Shown piece after piece: positions 1 through 11,196 of a stretch of DNA of 64,000 bases. The stretch is from assembly GCF_905220365.1 (NCBI RefSeq), contig NC_061153.1, forward strand, positions 10,808,001-10,872,000, read 5' to 3'. The position numbers and the translations under genes were made by a program. Each line of letters begins with the position of its first letter. Position 1 is the first letter of the stretch. Under the pieces are notes generated by a model, which was not told where the DNA came from, did no database searches, and saw only the letters and a list, made by a program, of their open reading frames with translations. This DNA comes from Vanessa cardui. Taxonomy: Eukaryota > Arthropoda > Insecta > Lepidoptera > Nymphalidae.

Positions 1-2187
1 AGAATGACTCCGAGATCTCGAACCTCGCTGTGTTCTTGAAGCGTTGAATTTTTTAGTTTATATGATCTTTGTGAAATTGTTTTGAGTCTATTGAAGCAAG
101 CTACACTTATCAATACTGAGACTCATGCCTTCATCTTCACACCATGTATTTAAGCAAACTAAATCGTCCTGAAGTAAAGCCGCGTCACTGGGCGAAGTAA
201 TAGTTCGAAAGAATTTAAGATCATCTGCAAATGGCATAAAACTGTAATTCGTAAAGGAAACATTTATATCGTTAATGAATATGTTGAAAAGAATTGGTCC
301 TAAATGTGAGCCTTGTGGGACTTCAGAAATAGCCTGAAATGATTTAGATTTATAACCATTGATTACCACTAGTGATTCTCTTTTGTTAAGATAGAATTGA
401 AACCACTCCAATAAACATCCCGAGATGCCATATTCCGACATCTTTCTAAGAAGAATAACGTGGGGAACCTTGTCGAACGCTTTACTGAAGTCAGTGTAAA
501 TAACATCAACTACCTGACGAGAATCAACAGCAGTCGATATGGCATCAACGAAAGATACAAGATTCGTTGACGTGGACCTATATTTGAAAAATCCATGTTG
601 GTATGGTGAGATTATTTGTTTGTAATGCCATTCTATTATAGGACATAGTATTTTCTCAAAAGCTTTAGCAAAAGTTACTAAAATGGAAATCGGTCTGTAG
701 TTATCAATTAATTCGGCATTGCCACTTTTAAACAGGGGGACAATAAGAGCTGTCTTCCAAGCAGACGGAAAAATACCTGAGGAGAGTGATTTATTGTATA
801 TGGTACAAAGGGGATAGGCTAGTGCAGAAGCACATTTGACAACAAAAAATGAAGGTATACCCCAGCACGTCTGCCCCAGCACCTTTATAAGGGTCCATTC
901 TTTTTAAGACCTTTAGAACATCATCAGGCGATATCTTAATAATATTCAGAAAATTACTCGTTAATTCTATCTTATGAGAAGGTGACTCTTTCATGTAAAT
1001 CGAGGAAAAGTGTGTTGCAAAAAATTTACATATTTCAGGGCCACTGAAGGCTTTCTTTTTGTTAAAAATCATTTGAGATGGATATGAGCTCTTATGTTTT
1101 CTTATGCCTTTATAAAAGGACCAAAAGAACCTGGGGTTGGAACGCAACATAAATTCGAGACGACTTTTATAGTTCATATAGCAGGACGATTGTAGTCTTA
1201 AGCAACGTTTCCTCAACAACTTAAATGACAAGACGTCCAATGGGTTACTGTTGTGTTTACGTAATTGAATGCGCAATTTGTATTTTTCCATGAGTAAAGA
1301 TTTTAATTTATAGGAGTACCAATTACGATATGAATTTCTATTGTTTTTATTTTTATATATGGGAACAAATTTATGAATAATATCGCGCAGAACTTCATAA
1401 AAAACTGAGACCATATCATCGACTGAAATGCAATTACAGAACCTGTCAACCCAACTAACTTTATTAAGCTCTATCATTATACTATCATAGTCTGCCTTAC
1501 GGAAACAAAGTCGAGTGACAGTATTATAAGGCAGACTACTGGGGATCCTTAGCGGTAGGCACATTTGCAAAGGAGGATGATGAGGATCAATTATTGATAG
1601 TGGTGAGCTATTAAGATGAAGGTTTGCAATTTCCGTATTGCATAAAACTAAATCTAGACATTTTTCATTATTATTAAGAACATTATTGTATTGTTTAAGA
1701 GAATTCAATGATATAAAATCAAATAACATTGTATTAAATAAACTATTGCCATTTAAATAATTTTTCGAGTCTACAGACCAGCTAATATTACCTAAGTTAA
1801 AGTCTCCCGCGATCAGAATATTTTCAAAGTCAGACGAGTCCAAATTACGATTAGAATTGTCAATGAAGTGTTCCATAATATGCTTTTGTACTGGAGGAGG
1901 AAGATAAACAGCGCATATAAGTAATTTCTCAATTTTATCATTACTATTCGAAACATCAACAGATATCCATATATCACACTCACATTTAGAGTATCACATT
2001 TAGAGTCATATGTAATCAGACATCTGGAGTTCAGATTTGTAGAAACAGCTACAAGAACGCCACCACCATTTTTATTAGGATGAAATCCTGCAGTTTCACG
2101 ATCTCTTCTATAAACTACGTATCGATGATCGAACAGTTCTGAATCGAAGATGTTGCTATTTAACCATGTTTCTGTTAAGACAATTAT
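1..2187 (-). pseudogene. LINE-G ORF2 remnant (endonuclease and reverse transcriptase)
   Basis: This is the broken ORF2 of a Jockey/CR1-group non-LTR retrotransposon. Reading leftward from 2187 it shows the apurinic-type endonuclease (LTETWLNS, then GGGVLVAVS near 2060). A second frame follows at 1876-791 with the endonuclease motif IAGDFNLGNISW and the linker. A third frame at 882-88 is the reverse transcriptase, with NYRPISIL, DFSKAFDKV, VPQGSHLGPILFNIFIND and the catalytic FADD. A further frameshift puts the next conserved piece (VRDLGVI) at about 45-5, and the window edge cuts the rest. At least three frame changes make it non-functional. The endonuclease start is separated by a mariner and resumes at 3431-3545. 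Confidence 0.88.
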
Positions 2188-2189
2188 TA

Positions 2190-3428
2190 GGTTGGGGAAA
2201 AAGTCTTTTCGCATATAGTATGTATGAACTTGTAATAAAATCTCTTTGGCTATACCATTTGTATCTGGCTGGTTTTATTATCATTAAAAAGTTTAAATTT
2301 TAAAGAAGACTTCCAAATTCAAATTAGGAATTTGTGTGATTTTCATTTGTTTTTGTTGTTGTTAAAATGAGTGAATCGAAAGAAGAAATTCGATACATTT
2401 TAAAATTTTACTATAAAAAAGGTAAAAATGCAACTCAAGCCGCGAAAAAAATTTGTGATATTTATGGACCTTATGCAGTATCTGTGAGAGTAGCGCAAGT
2501 TTGGCTTAAGCGTTTTCAAGCCGGAAATTTTGATATCAAAGATGCATCTCGCTCTGGTCGCCCTGTTACGGAAAAAATTGATGCCATTTTTGAAAAAGTG
2601 GAGCAAGATCGGCATATTAGTAGTTACGATGTAGCTGAAGAACTGGCAATTGACCACAAAACGGTTTTGACTCATTTAAATAAAGCTGGGTACACAAAAA
2701 AGCTCGATATATGGGTGCCTCATGAACTCACTGAAAGAAACCTAATGAACCGTGTACTCATTTGTGATTCTTTATTACGACGTAATGAAACCGAACCATT
2801 TTTGAAGAAGCTGATAACTGGTGATGAAAATTGGATCACTTACGACAAGAACGTGCGAAAAAGTGGCAAAACCCGGATTAACTCGCAACAAGGTAATGCT
2901 GTGTGTATGGTGAGATTGGAAGGGCATCATTCATTATGAGCTGTTACCGCCCGGCAGGACCATCGATTCAGAACTGTATTGCGAACAATTGATGAGATTG
3001 AAGCAAGAAATTGAGAGAAAGCGGCCAGAATTGATCAACAGAAGGGGTGTGGTTTTACACCATGACAACGCTAGACCTCACACATCTTTAGCCACTCAAC
3101 AAAAATTACGAGAGTGTGGCTGGGAGGTATTAATGCATCCGCCGTATAGTCCTGACCTTGCACCTTCAGATTTTCATCTGTTTCGGTCTCTGCAGAATTC
3201 CTTAGGCAGTGTCAGGTTAACATCACGAGAGGACTGCCAAAACCACGTCGCAGTTTTTCGATCAGAAGCCCCAAAATTTTTACAGCAATAGGATCATGTC
3301 ACTACCAACAAGATGGCAAAAAGTTATGGAACAAAATGGCACCTACATACTTTAGTCAAATGTAAATAAACTATAAAAAAAACATTTTGAATTTTCATAT
3401 AAAATACGAAGAAACTTTTTCCCCAACC
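2190..3428 (+). mobile_element. Tc1/mariner element (mariner-1) inserted in LINE-G
   Basis: The 1239-bp element starts GGTTGGGGAAAAAGTCTT and ends with the near inverse (AGAAACTTTTTCCCCAACC). It is flanked on both sides by the TA target duplication (2188-2189 and 3429-3430). The inserted-into LINE endonuclease frame reads through if the element is ignored: NDFDI on one side and VLTETWL on the other. It shares its termini with the deleted copy at 59586-60511. Confidence 0.92.
2367..3291 (+). pseudogene. mariner transposase, frameshifted
   Basis: This is a cut-and-paste transposase of the D,D34D type. The first frame (2367-2939, ATG shortly after the 5' TIR) has the N-terminal paired helix-turn-helix region and the first catalytic Asp in GDENWITYD. 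A frame change plus a stop follow between about 2860 and 2990. The frame 2989-3291 then carries the second Asp (HHDNARPHTS) and the third (YSPDLAPSDFHLF). All three acidic residues are present, but the protein cannot be made as one chain. The family's usual length is about 340-350 residues, and the two pieces together approach that. Confidence 0.9.
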
Positions 3429-3430
3429 TA

Positions 3431-3545
3431 TTATATCAAAATCGTTACATACTACATTACCAAAGAATTCTTCTGTTTTTGATCGTAATCCTCTAACATT
3501 CTGATAGTATATATTAAGAGAGTCGAATTCAAAGAATAAAAAAAG
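3431..3545 (-). pseudogene. LINE-G ORF2, start of endonuclease domain
   Basis: The minus-strand frame reads LNIYYQNVRGLRSKTEEFF and NDFDI, the conserved N-terminal strand of a LINE endonuclease. It is directly continuous with LTETWL on the far side of mariner-1. The same signature appears in LINE-E at 48490 (LSIYYQNVRGLRTKT), so the two belong to related families. Confidence 0.85.
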
Positions 3546-3569
3546 ACCAAAACATGAATTATAAATATG

Positions 3570-3571
<2 letters not shown>

Positions 3572-3631
<60 letters not shown>
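3572..3631. repeat. (AT)n microsatellite
   Basis: A 60-bp uninterrupted AT dinucleotide run just upstream of the LINE-G ORF2 start. The 380 bp between it and the ATG at 4012 hold no other recognised element and presumably contain the promoter and leader of the recombinase-like gene. Confidence 0.97.
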
Positions 3632-3633
<2 letters not shown>

Positions 3634-4011
3634 CAACCTATTCCACGTCCAACATGGGTTTTGGACGCAAAAAGGGAGACAGCGTCTATTGGATCCGCCT
3701 TCGTCTCCTCGTTACAGAAATGTAAGAATTGTAAAAACAAATAGGAAGTCAATTTAGTTCCAATTTGACTGTACTAAATATTACCGTAGTTCTGCAGCAA
3801 AAAACTACCAAACGCAGCGGCGCCACCGGCTTCATGTGTAACTTACTCATCTAGCCGTATTGTGCGTCCATTTAAGACAGCGATGCGATGCGACGTTGCC
3901 GCTTTTTCGTTTATATTAAAATTAACAACAGTTCGTTTTTTGAGTATTAGTGATATGCACGTCACTACGCTCAACATTTGTTTCGGCGTGCAATCGTATA
4001 TAGATTAAAAA

Positions 4012-4066
4012 ATGGCAAATAAAAACAGTCAAAGTGCTAAAATATTGATGTTATCTGGGGCGATGG
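4012..4066 (+). CDS. exon 1 of the recombinase-like gene
   Basis: The ATG at 4012 opens 18 codons plus one base. The exon ends at a strong donor, ATGG|GTAAGTAAG (GT at 4067). I chose this start because its phase-1 leftover base joins exactly to exon 2 (G+AT = Asp). No upstream in-frame ATG is needed. A single short coding exon cannot be proved without transcripts. Confidence 0.65.
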
Positions 4067-4593
4067 GTAAGTAAGCACAATTTTTATTATTAGTTACTTT
4101 TAGTTTAAGTATATGCTTACGCTAAAATATTCATACAATTATAAGCAGGGCCAACATTCCTTTTTAATGATATTTAGCCCAGGCATAGAACTATAACTAC
4201 TATACAACATATATTAAGTATTATATTAGGTAGTAGGGAGTTGTACTCGTATAATTAAAATAATAGGTAGGTGGTAGTTCTACCACCATTTACTTTTGAT
4301 AGCGAGATCAATAGTTAATGAAATCTATATTATAAAGAAGTATAGTTTGTTTGAATGCGCTAAGGATAATTATAGGGTAGAAGATATCAGAAGAGATTAT
4401 TACGTTTTATACGAACTGATCTCATTTGAGATACAAGTCTTATTTTTAATCTTAACTTATATTATAAGTAGAGAGCCCGAACTGTTTTAGTTTTTTCCGA
4501 CTATTTTAAGTTTTATATTTTATACTAAACATCAGCAGATCTTCGCTGGAAATCATCAACCGACTTCCAAAAGGAGGAGGTTATCAATTCGTC

Positions 4594-4631
<38 letters not shown>

Positions 4632-7600
4632 GTTACCTCATAACTTTTCACTGAGTGGACCGATTTTGATAATTTTTTTTTTTTGTTTGAAAGGTAGTGC
4701 TTCCCGTGGGGTCCCATTTTTTTAATTTTTTTTTCCGATGATGGTATCCATGTGAAAACGACATAAGTCTTAAATTTGCATTATGTATATGCGCGACAAA
4801 TAGGTGAATAACTGAAAATCACGTTAACCAATTTTGATAATTCTTTTTTTATTATAAAATATATACTTCAAGGGTAATTTGGTGAAAGTTTGGTAAGGTT
4901 CTGAGCACAGGATCCATGTCAAAGTAACGGAACGGAAGGGAACGGAACAATTCTGAGGAGCACGTTAGCGATACTCGGTTGAATCTTTTATTTATAGGTT
5001 ATTTGGATATTTGAGTCACCTTCCGTAATGTGGTTATGTTTATGTAATTATCATAGTCGAATATTATAATCAACTAGCTACCCACCCCGGCTTCGCACGG
5101 GTGCAATACTGATACTAAATATACTACAGAATTTGTTTATATACGACATCACATCGCAAACTTCTAAAATTATCAGTGTGTCTTTACTATATTGTTCATG
5201 TATTATATACACAAACCTTCCCCTTGAATCACACTATCTTTTAAAGAAAACCGCATCAAAATCCGTTGCGTAGATTTAAAGATATAGGGACAGAGAAAGC
5301 GACTTTGTTTTATACTATGTAGTGATGGAACTCCTATACGGCTCGCAGTTAGGGTGCGATATGGGGCAGAATTTCTTACTATCTTTAATCAAATTTTGTG
5401 TATGTGATGTGATGTCATATGATGTACGAAATATAGTTGGTCTTTTTCAAAGTTTTTTTGCTGAGTTCGATTACAGCTCTTTCGAGGGATCCTTGTAGTT
5501 TACGCCGCGTGACGTATTAAATCCGCATTTTCGAAAGTCTATTTTTGCTTTATTCGCAAGTTTCCTTTGAAATTGTCCTCGAAGTAGTTTCTGACTCATA
5601 TAAACGGAACGCTTAATCTAATTTACTTTTTCGTGCATATTCATTTGTTTTAAAATAGTGTTTTGTTTGAAGTCGGTTTTTCTTTTTGTTAAAATTTTAT
5701 TTATTTATAATTATCGACTGTGACGCTTGTTTTTCTATGTGGGCCTCTAACCTAGCCGAAAATATATCTAATCGAAAAGAAATCTAAAAAAAATAATATT
5801 TTTAAATAAAACTAGTTTTAACGGATTGAAATCGCGTATATTAATTATTTTTATCATCCCGACGTTTCGCGCATTTTGCAGTGTTCGTGGTCTGTCTACC
5901 CGTGACCTTGTAGTTTTATTTCAATGTGTAATAATCGCGAAAATCAATATGAAAAAAATTAATATGAAAAAATAATACTCTTGTATAATCTGTTACTATG
6001 TAACATAGAAATAATGCAAATGTAGTTAAAATTTCGAAGTCCTCCTATGTTTGTAATACATTTTATTTAATTTTAAACCTTGACTTATTAGGCGGCCAAC
6101 TTGAATAAGAAACTTCTTATTTTTGTTTTTTTATCATTGCAGATAATAACAATCAAGGCGAAGATATTTTGTCTCCTTATAAAACTACATATAAAAATGA
6201 GATGTGTCGCACCATCGAGTTGGTAGGTTTATCGTTGTATCGTATAAAACGTATTGAATATTATTTTGTAGTAATTAGTTTCTTATTTTTTTATTTATTA
6301 ATGTTAAGCATAGTATTATAAATCGTTTATCACACTTTACAGAGACCTCGATACAAATACCCGTCTTATGCACCGACCAATACCAGTAAAGATGACTCAT
6401 TAGACGAGTCTATTAATAATAGAATTAGGGATGAAACTTATATACCAACCGAAGATGAGGACTTTGATGATACGGCTGCCACAGACACAGCTGAAATGAG
6501 TTCCGTTTTCTTTAAGAATACAGATAATTATTGTAACAATGAAGCTTACGAACAAAATTATGATAGATGCAATAATGTTTCATTTGGAATTGATGCTGAT
6601 AAAAACCGCCCTGTAGAATCACCTTACATACCAAACCAAAATATAATGAATTGCACAACAACTGAAGAAGATTTCATCATCGCTACCAATGAAATTGATT
6701 CGGACTACCTCATGGCTATCAGTCAACAGATTACACGAAGTCCAATTCAGATGTCAACCAATATTCTTGCTGACGACAGTGCGTATTCTATTATAGAAAA
6801 TTCGCAACCCAGCACCCCCATTCTAGTAGAGCCTACAGCAACGTCATCAAAAGCAAATTGTGTACCTCATAGTGACTGTCCTGATTCATCTAACAGCATT
6901 ATATCAGAGATCGACGACAGTGACAGAGATGTCACATTCCACCCTGCATCACATGAATCATCTAGTGAGTCAAGTGATAATGAAGAACGCGTTGTTACCC
7001 TCAGTGAACCTGAACCTCCAACTCGCCAACGCCGTAAAGGCATTAAGCAGGTTAGACATTAGTTTTTTTTACATAAAATATGTGGGTTTAAATGTGCCAC
7101 CTGATTGTAAGTGGTCACAACCAACGTAGGCTTTAGCGATGTAAGAAATATTATCCATTCCTTACATCTCAAATACGTCACTAACCTTAAAAGCTAAGAT
7201 GCTAGGTCCCTTGTACCTGTAGTTAGGTACCAATATAATGAGCCAATAGTCGTTTACCGCACAAACCGGAACAGAACAAAACTAAATATTGCTTTTCGCG
7301 TTCAAATACCTGATGAGATCTTAACTATACAGACAGGTTTTCACAAATTCCTGCCGCCTAGTTAAACTTACAAGACAACTAATGATTTAATTATATATAT
7401 TTATTAATTACAAAGACATTATAAAATAAACCGTTCATTCGGTGTAATGAACGTATCCGGTACATGTTTACGATAGTTAACAATGTTATTATTTCAGCAT
7501 CTGACTAGAAATGATGACGAAGAAGATGTTATCAATTCAACTAAAACCTCAGAAGTACCAAGAAAGAGGACTAAGGACTTTTGCTATTTTTGTGAAACAA

Positions 7601-9570
7601 ATGTTTTAAACTTTGCTAGACATGTAATTCGTAATCATACCTTAGAACCGGAGGTACAAAAGATTTTATCTTATCCCATAAAGAGTTACACTCGCAAATG
7701 CCTTCTTACAACACTACGTAAAAAGGGTAATTACATAGCTAACGTTCACAAATGCGTTAAACCGATGAAAAAAAGTAATATTTATCCAGACATCGATTAC
7801 TTGCCGTGTGAGAAATGCTTAGGATTTTATTCCAGAAAGCAGTTGTGGAGGCATAAAAAAAAATGTCAACCATCGTCCTTGACTTCTAATGCTCAGGTTG
7901 ATGCACAAAATTTCATGTTACGTAATTTGAATGTAGACAATAAGCTAAAGAATGAAGTGTTTCCAAAAATGAGACCTGATCGCATGTCCTTAGAAGCCAA
8001 AAAAGACACGTTGATTTGTGCGTATGGTGCACAATATTTACGTATCCACAGAGAAAAACATTTTATTAATATAACTTCGCGAAAAATGAGAGAGCTCGCA
8101 AAGATGTTGATAGAATTAAAGAAATTAAAACCATCGATCAAGAACTTGACGGATTGCCTAAAACCTCAAAATTATGATTTGATTGTTAGTGCAGCGAAAA
8201 TAGTATCTAGTTACGATAATAAATCGGATCGCTACGGTGCTCCTACATATGCAATGAATATAAGCACAAGCCTAAAGCAATGTTGCAACATTGCAATTAT
8301 GGCAACCTTAAGATCTGGCCACTCTGAACAAACTTCGCAAATGGAAGCCGATTTTAAGACTTTGATTCATATAATTGAGGCCAACTGGAAGTATGATGTT
8401 TCAAGTCAGGCGTGCAATGATTTAAATTTAAAAAAATGGAATAAAGTGACTGTAGTTCCATTAGCTAGTGATTTAAAAATACTCAAAGAACACCTTTGCA
8501 AAGAAGCTAAAATAGCTGCATCTAAACTAATTCATTCTGACACAAGTGATGTCGAGGCATATAATACTTTGCTTGAAACTATTTACTGTCGCGTAATTTT
8601 GTTGAATAGACGACGACCAGGTGAACTTCAGAGACTTTTACTGAGTACTTATCAAGAGTGTAGGAATGATGATAATGCATACGAGGAATTCGACCGCGCC
8701 ATCTCTAACACTGAAAAAATGTTAATGAAAAGTTTCAAGCGTATTGTTATAAGAGGAAAAAGAGATCGAGGCGTTCCCGTTTTGTTTACTGATGACGTCC
8801 AGACTGATATCCATTTGTTGATTAAAGTTAGAAGTAAATATGTAAATGGTGAGAACAACTACTTATTTGCCAAACCTGGATGTGTAACTTCATTGTGCGG
8901 ATACAAAGTGTTGGAAAAGTATGCGAAGTCTTCTGGGGCCAAGAACCCTAAAGCCATAACGGCAACTAAGCTCCGTAAGCATTTAGCCACACTTACACAA
9001 ATGCTTAATTTAAAAGATTCGGATATTGAGCAACTTGCAAATTTTATGGGTCACACGCAGTCGGTACACAGACAGAACTACAGGTTACCAGATGACGTTT
9101 ATCAGACCGCTAAAATATCAAAACTGCTATTGTTAATGGAAGGTGGTAACGCTGATATCCATAAAGGTAAAGCTTTAGATGAAATTGAGTTGGATTTAGA
9201 TAAAGATTTGTTACAAGAAACCGTTGATGAAAACAATGATTGTGATGAGTTTGATTATGATGATGCAATATCAATTGAGCAAGCTCCTGAAATGAATATC
9301 ACCGATACTGTTTCTAATATACAAGAAGTAACTCTTAAGGATATTTCTAATACGACAAATATAACTTTGAATAAGAAACGTACTCTGGTTCCTTGGACAA
9401 AGCAACAAAAAAATCTAGTTACAAAGTATTTCAACAAGCATATAAAATCGAAGCGACCACCGAAACGTCATGAATGCGAGGAACTGCGGAGTCAACATCC
9501 TGATATTTTCAAAAATAAAAACTGGCTGAAAATAAAAGTCTTTATTCAAAATATATATTCAAAAAAATAA
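4012..9570 (+). CDS. four-exon zinc-finger / tyrosine-recombinase-like protein gene
   Basis: The spliced model joins 4012-4066, 6143-6222, 6343-7050 and 7498-9570. It gives an uninterrupted 971-residue frame, and every junction has GT-AG borders and matching phase (1, 0, 0). In order the protein has: a short start (MANKNSQSAKILMLSG); an acidic, Ser/Thr-rich region to about residue 280; a C2H2-like motif (C310, C313, H323, H328); a C2HC-like motif (C385, C388, H400, C404); a tyrosine-recombinase-like core at about 640-815; an acidic linker; and a Trp-containing basic domain from about 910 to the end. The core keeps box-I Arg (RRRPGEL, 652-654), Lys702, Arg774 (KLRKH), His800 (MGH) and Tyr809. 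The family's HxxR histidine is Thr. A related architecture occurs in uncharacterised animal proteins and recalls Crypton-type recombinases. Whether it is host gene or mobile element is unresolved. Confidence 0.78.
4558..5703 (+). repeat. lepidopteran interspersed repeat, copy A (intron 1)
   Basis: The repeat begins CAACCGACTTCC followed by a GGAGGAGGTTATCAATTCG segment and a long T tract. It ends with GAAGTCGGTTTTTC, so its termini are inverted AACCGACTTC/GAAGTCGGTT. Internal landmarks include CCCCGGCTTCGCACGGGTG near 5090 and CCGCATCAAAATCCGTTGCG near 5250. The same landmarks recur in reverse at 26286-27994. It has no coding capacity and is probably a non-autonomous mobile element. Confidence 0.72.
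5812..5955 (-). mobile_element. Penelope-like element terminus, solo (intron 1)
   Basis: The stretch AAATAAAACTAGTTTTAACGG, CGCGTATATTAATTATTTTT and CCCGACGTTTCG..GTTCGTGG matches the 3' end of the Penelope-like elements at 49676-49790 and 63196-63300. No coding sequence is attached. It is a 5'-truncated or solo terminus in the same orientation as those copies. Confidence 0.75.
6143..6222 (+). CDS. exon 2 of the recombinase-like gene
   Basis: The acceptor is pyrimidine-rich and ends TTGCAG|AT. The exon reads DNNNQGEDILSPYKTTYKNE, then MCRTIEL, and ends at TTG|GTAGGT. It has 80 bases, entering in phase 1 and leaving in phase 0. No database-type motif is visible. Confidence 0.68.
6343..7050 (+). 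CDS. exon 3 of the recombinase-like gene (acidic region)
   Basis: The acceptor is TTTACAG|AGA and the donor is AAGCAG|GTTAGA. The 236 codons begin RPRYKYPSYAP and are rich in Asp, Glu, Ser and Thr (for example IPTEDEDFDD and SEIDDSDRDV). They end in a short basic patch, RQRRKGIKQ. It is probably a disordered linker or activation-like region. An internal ATG at 6496 is in the same frame, but the codons upstream of it are open to the splice acceptor, so I extend to 6343. Confidence 0.75.
7085..7290 (-). mobile_element. degraded SINE fragment (intron 3)
   Basis: Read on the minus strand, this matches the middle and end of the SINE at 55258-55555: complements of GCCACCTGATTGTAAGTGG, of the TTACATCGC segment and of AAGGGACATAACATCTTAG-like sequence (here divergent). 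It lies wholly within the third intron. Confidence 0.55.
7498..9570 (+). CDS. exon 4: zinc fingers, recombinase-like core, C-terminal basic domain
   Basis: The exon follows ATTTCAG and carries 690 codons to TAA at 9568. Motif positions on the DNA are: first C2H2-like motif 7582-7638, second 7807-7866, box-I Arg within RRRPGEL 8608-8628, Lys in RGKRDRG 8758, Arg in LRKH 8974, His in MGH 9052, and the candidate nucleophile Tyr 9079. The final domain (VPWTKQQK to the end) starts near 9388. An ATG at 7483 lies inside the acceptor tract and is in frame, so it could serve as a start in an unspliced transcript. Base composition and frame integrity stand out from the broken frames around it, which argues for selection or recent arrival. 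Confidence 0.82.
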   Translation, partial: HLTRNDDEEDVINSTKTSEVPRKRTKDFCYFCETNVLNFARHVIRNHTLEPEVQKILSYPIKSYTRKCLLTTLRKKGNYIANVHKCVKPMKKSNIYPDIDYLPCEKCLGFYSRKQLWRHKKKCQPSSLTSNAQVDAQNFMLRNLNVDNKLKNEVFPKMRPDRMSLEAKKDTLICAYGAQYLRIHREKHFINITSRKMRELAKMLIELKKLKPSIKNLTDCLKPQNYDLIVSAAKIVSSYDNKSDRYGAPTYAMNISTSLKQCCNIAIMATLRSGHSEQTSQMEADFKTLIHIIEANWKYDVSSQACNDLNLKKWNKVTVVPLASDLKILKEHLCKEAKIAASKLIHSDTSDVEAYNTLLETIYCRVILLNRRRPGELQRLLLSTYQECRNDDNAYEEFDRAISNTEKMLMKSFKRIVIRGKRDRGVPVLFTDDVQTDIHLLIKVRSKYVNGENNYLFAKPGCVTSLCGYKVLEKYAKSSGAKNPKAITATKLRKHLATLTQMLNLKDSDIEQLANFMGHTQSVHRQNYRLPDDVYQTAKISKLLLLMEGGNADIHKGKALDEIELDLDKDLLQETVDENNDCDEFDYDDAISIEQAPEMNITDTVSNIQEVTLKDISNTTNITLNKKRTLVPWTKQQKNLVTKYFNKHIKSKRPPKRHECEELRSQHPDIFKNKNWLKIKVFIQNIYSKK

Positions 9571-10434
9571 TACAATTATGAAATTATTAAACAATTATTA
9601 GTTTTAACTTATTACAGGGTTTTACTATAAGAGTCGAAAATATTTGCGGGGTCAGTTTATAGATAGCATAGTTATTTTTAAGATATTTTAATAATAATAA
9701 TAATAACATTATTTATTTACTATCCAAATTAATCATAACAATGTTTGTACAATTTACATAAATCATTGTTCCTCTAACTTTAGTACCACTTTAACAACAA
9801 ATTATAACAATCATTTTTGAAAAGTGATAACAGTTGATTGAATTTATTTATTTTTTGCTACACTTTAAACATTTTCGACTATTAAAGTAAGACGCAATGT
9901 AATAATTTATTATTTTTTTCGTGGCTGTTATCATTTAGAATAAATTTTTATTATATAAGAACGTCAAATATAAATATATAATTCATTTTATATAAAATCT
10001 GGCGTCCATATATTTTAGGCTATTCGAAACGATCCTAAGGTAACAATTATTGCGGTTACTATTATCTTTGTGTTATTCATAAACGTACGTCGATTTAGCG
10101 TGTTATTATAATATTTTATTATTTAATTAAATCAACAGGTTCCAATATTTTTTTACGTTTAATTTCGAAAAAAATTATGCTATGATTATGTGAGCTCAAA
10201 TGTCTTGTGTATTCTACTGTATTGTAATAACTTTTGTCATATTTTTGTGTATTGAGTGTTAGAACAGGACGGAAAAAGACGTGTTCCAAACGGTCAAACA
10301 ATTTCCAGGTACTAACTAGTCTTGTTGTTATTAATAAAAAAATATTTGTAAAATTAAATTATTAATATTACATAATGTTAATGAGTCTGGTTAACAAAAC
10401 AATATTTTCGATGTTTGTTTTTTAGGGATCAAAA
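9571..10434. other. AT-rich non-coding stretch downstream of the recombinase-like gene
   Basis: No coding frame or recognised repeat. AATAAA-type hexamers occur near 9940, some 370 bp after the stop codon. A pyrimidine-rich TTTGTTTTTTAG at 10414-10425 resembles a splice acceptor just before the small frame at 10435. Confidence 0.5.
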
Positions 10435-10728
10435 ATGGAAATTTTTGCAGACATTGACATGTTTTAAAGCAATGGATTATTTGATCATATTTTAAAGAAC
10501 AATCTTAAGTGGCCTTGGGATGAAGTTCACTTTTGTTTAAGGCCCCAGTGTTTCAATTGTGGATTTATTAGTGTTGATTTTAATAAAATAATTTGTCATA
10601 TTGTTTCTGATATGAATGCTCCCGGAGAAGTAACTTTTTTCCGTAGTTGGAAAGTATTTTGGTGTCCTTGCTGTGAATTTGCTTTATATGACCATTATCC
10701 TAAGGACGAATGTGTGTACTGCGTTTAA
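10435..10728 (+). pseudogene. small Cys-rich reading frame with an early stop
   Basis: The ATG at 10435 reads MEIFADIDMF, then TAA (10465-10467). In the same frame it continues SNGLFDHILKNN to the TAA ending at 10728. The 86-codon open part has three paired-cysteine motifs (CFNC, CPCC and CVYC) and WPWDEVHFC, which suggests a compact zinc-binding domain. A splice-acceptor-like TTTTTTAG lies 10 bp before the ATG. I do not recognise the family. It could be a decayed gene, a last exon entered elsewhere, or chance. The cysteine pairing makes chance less likely. Confidence 0.4.

Positions 10729-11196
<468 letters not shown>

Noticed and set aside
4296..4490. 64-codon frame in intron 1
   Set aside because: No homology, biased AT-rich composition, lies between good splice sites. 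Likely chance.
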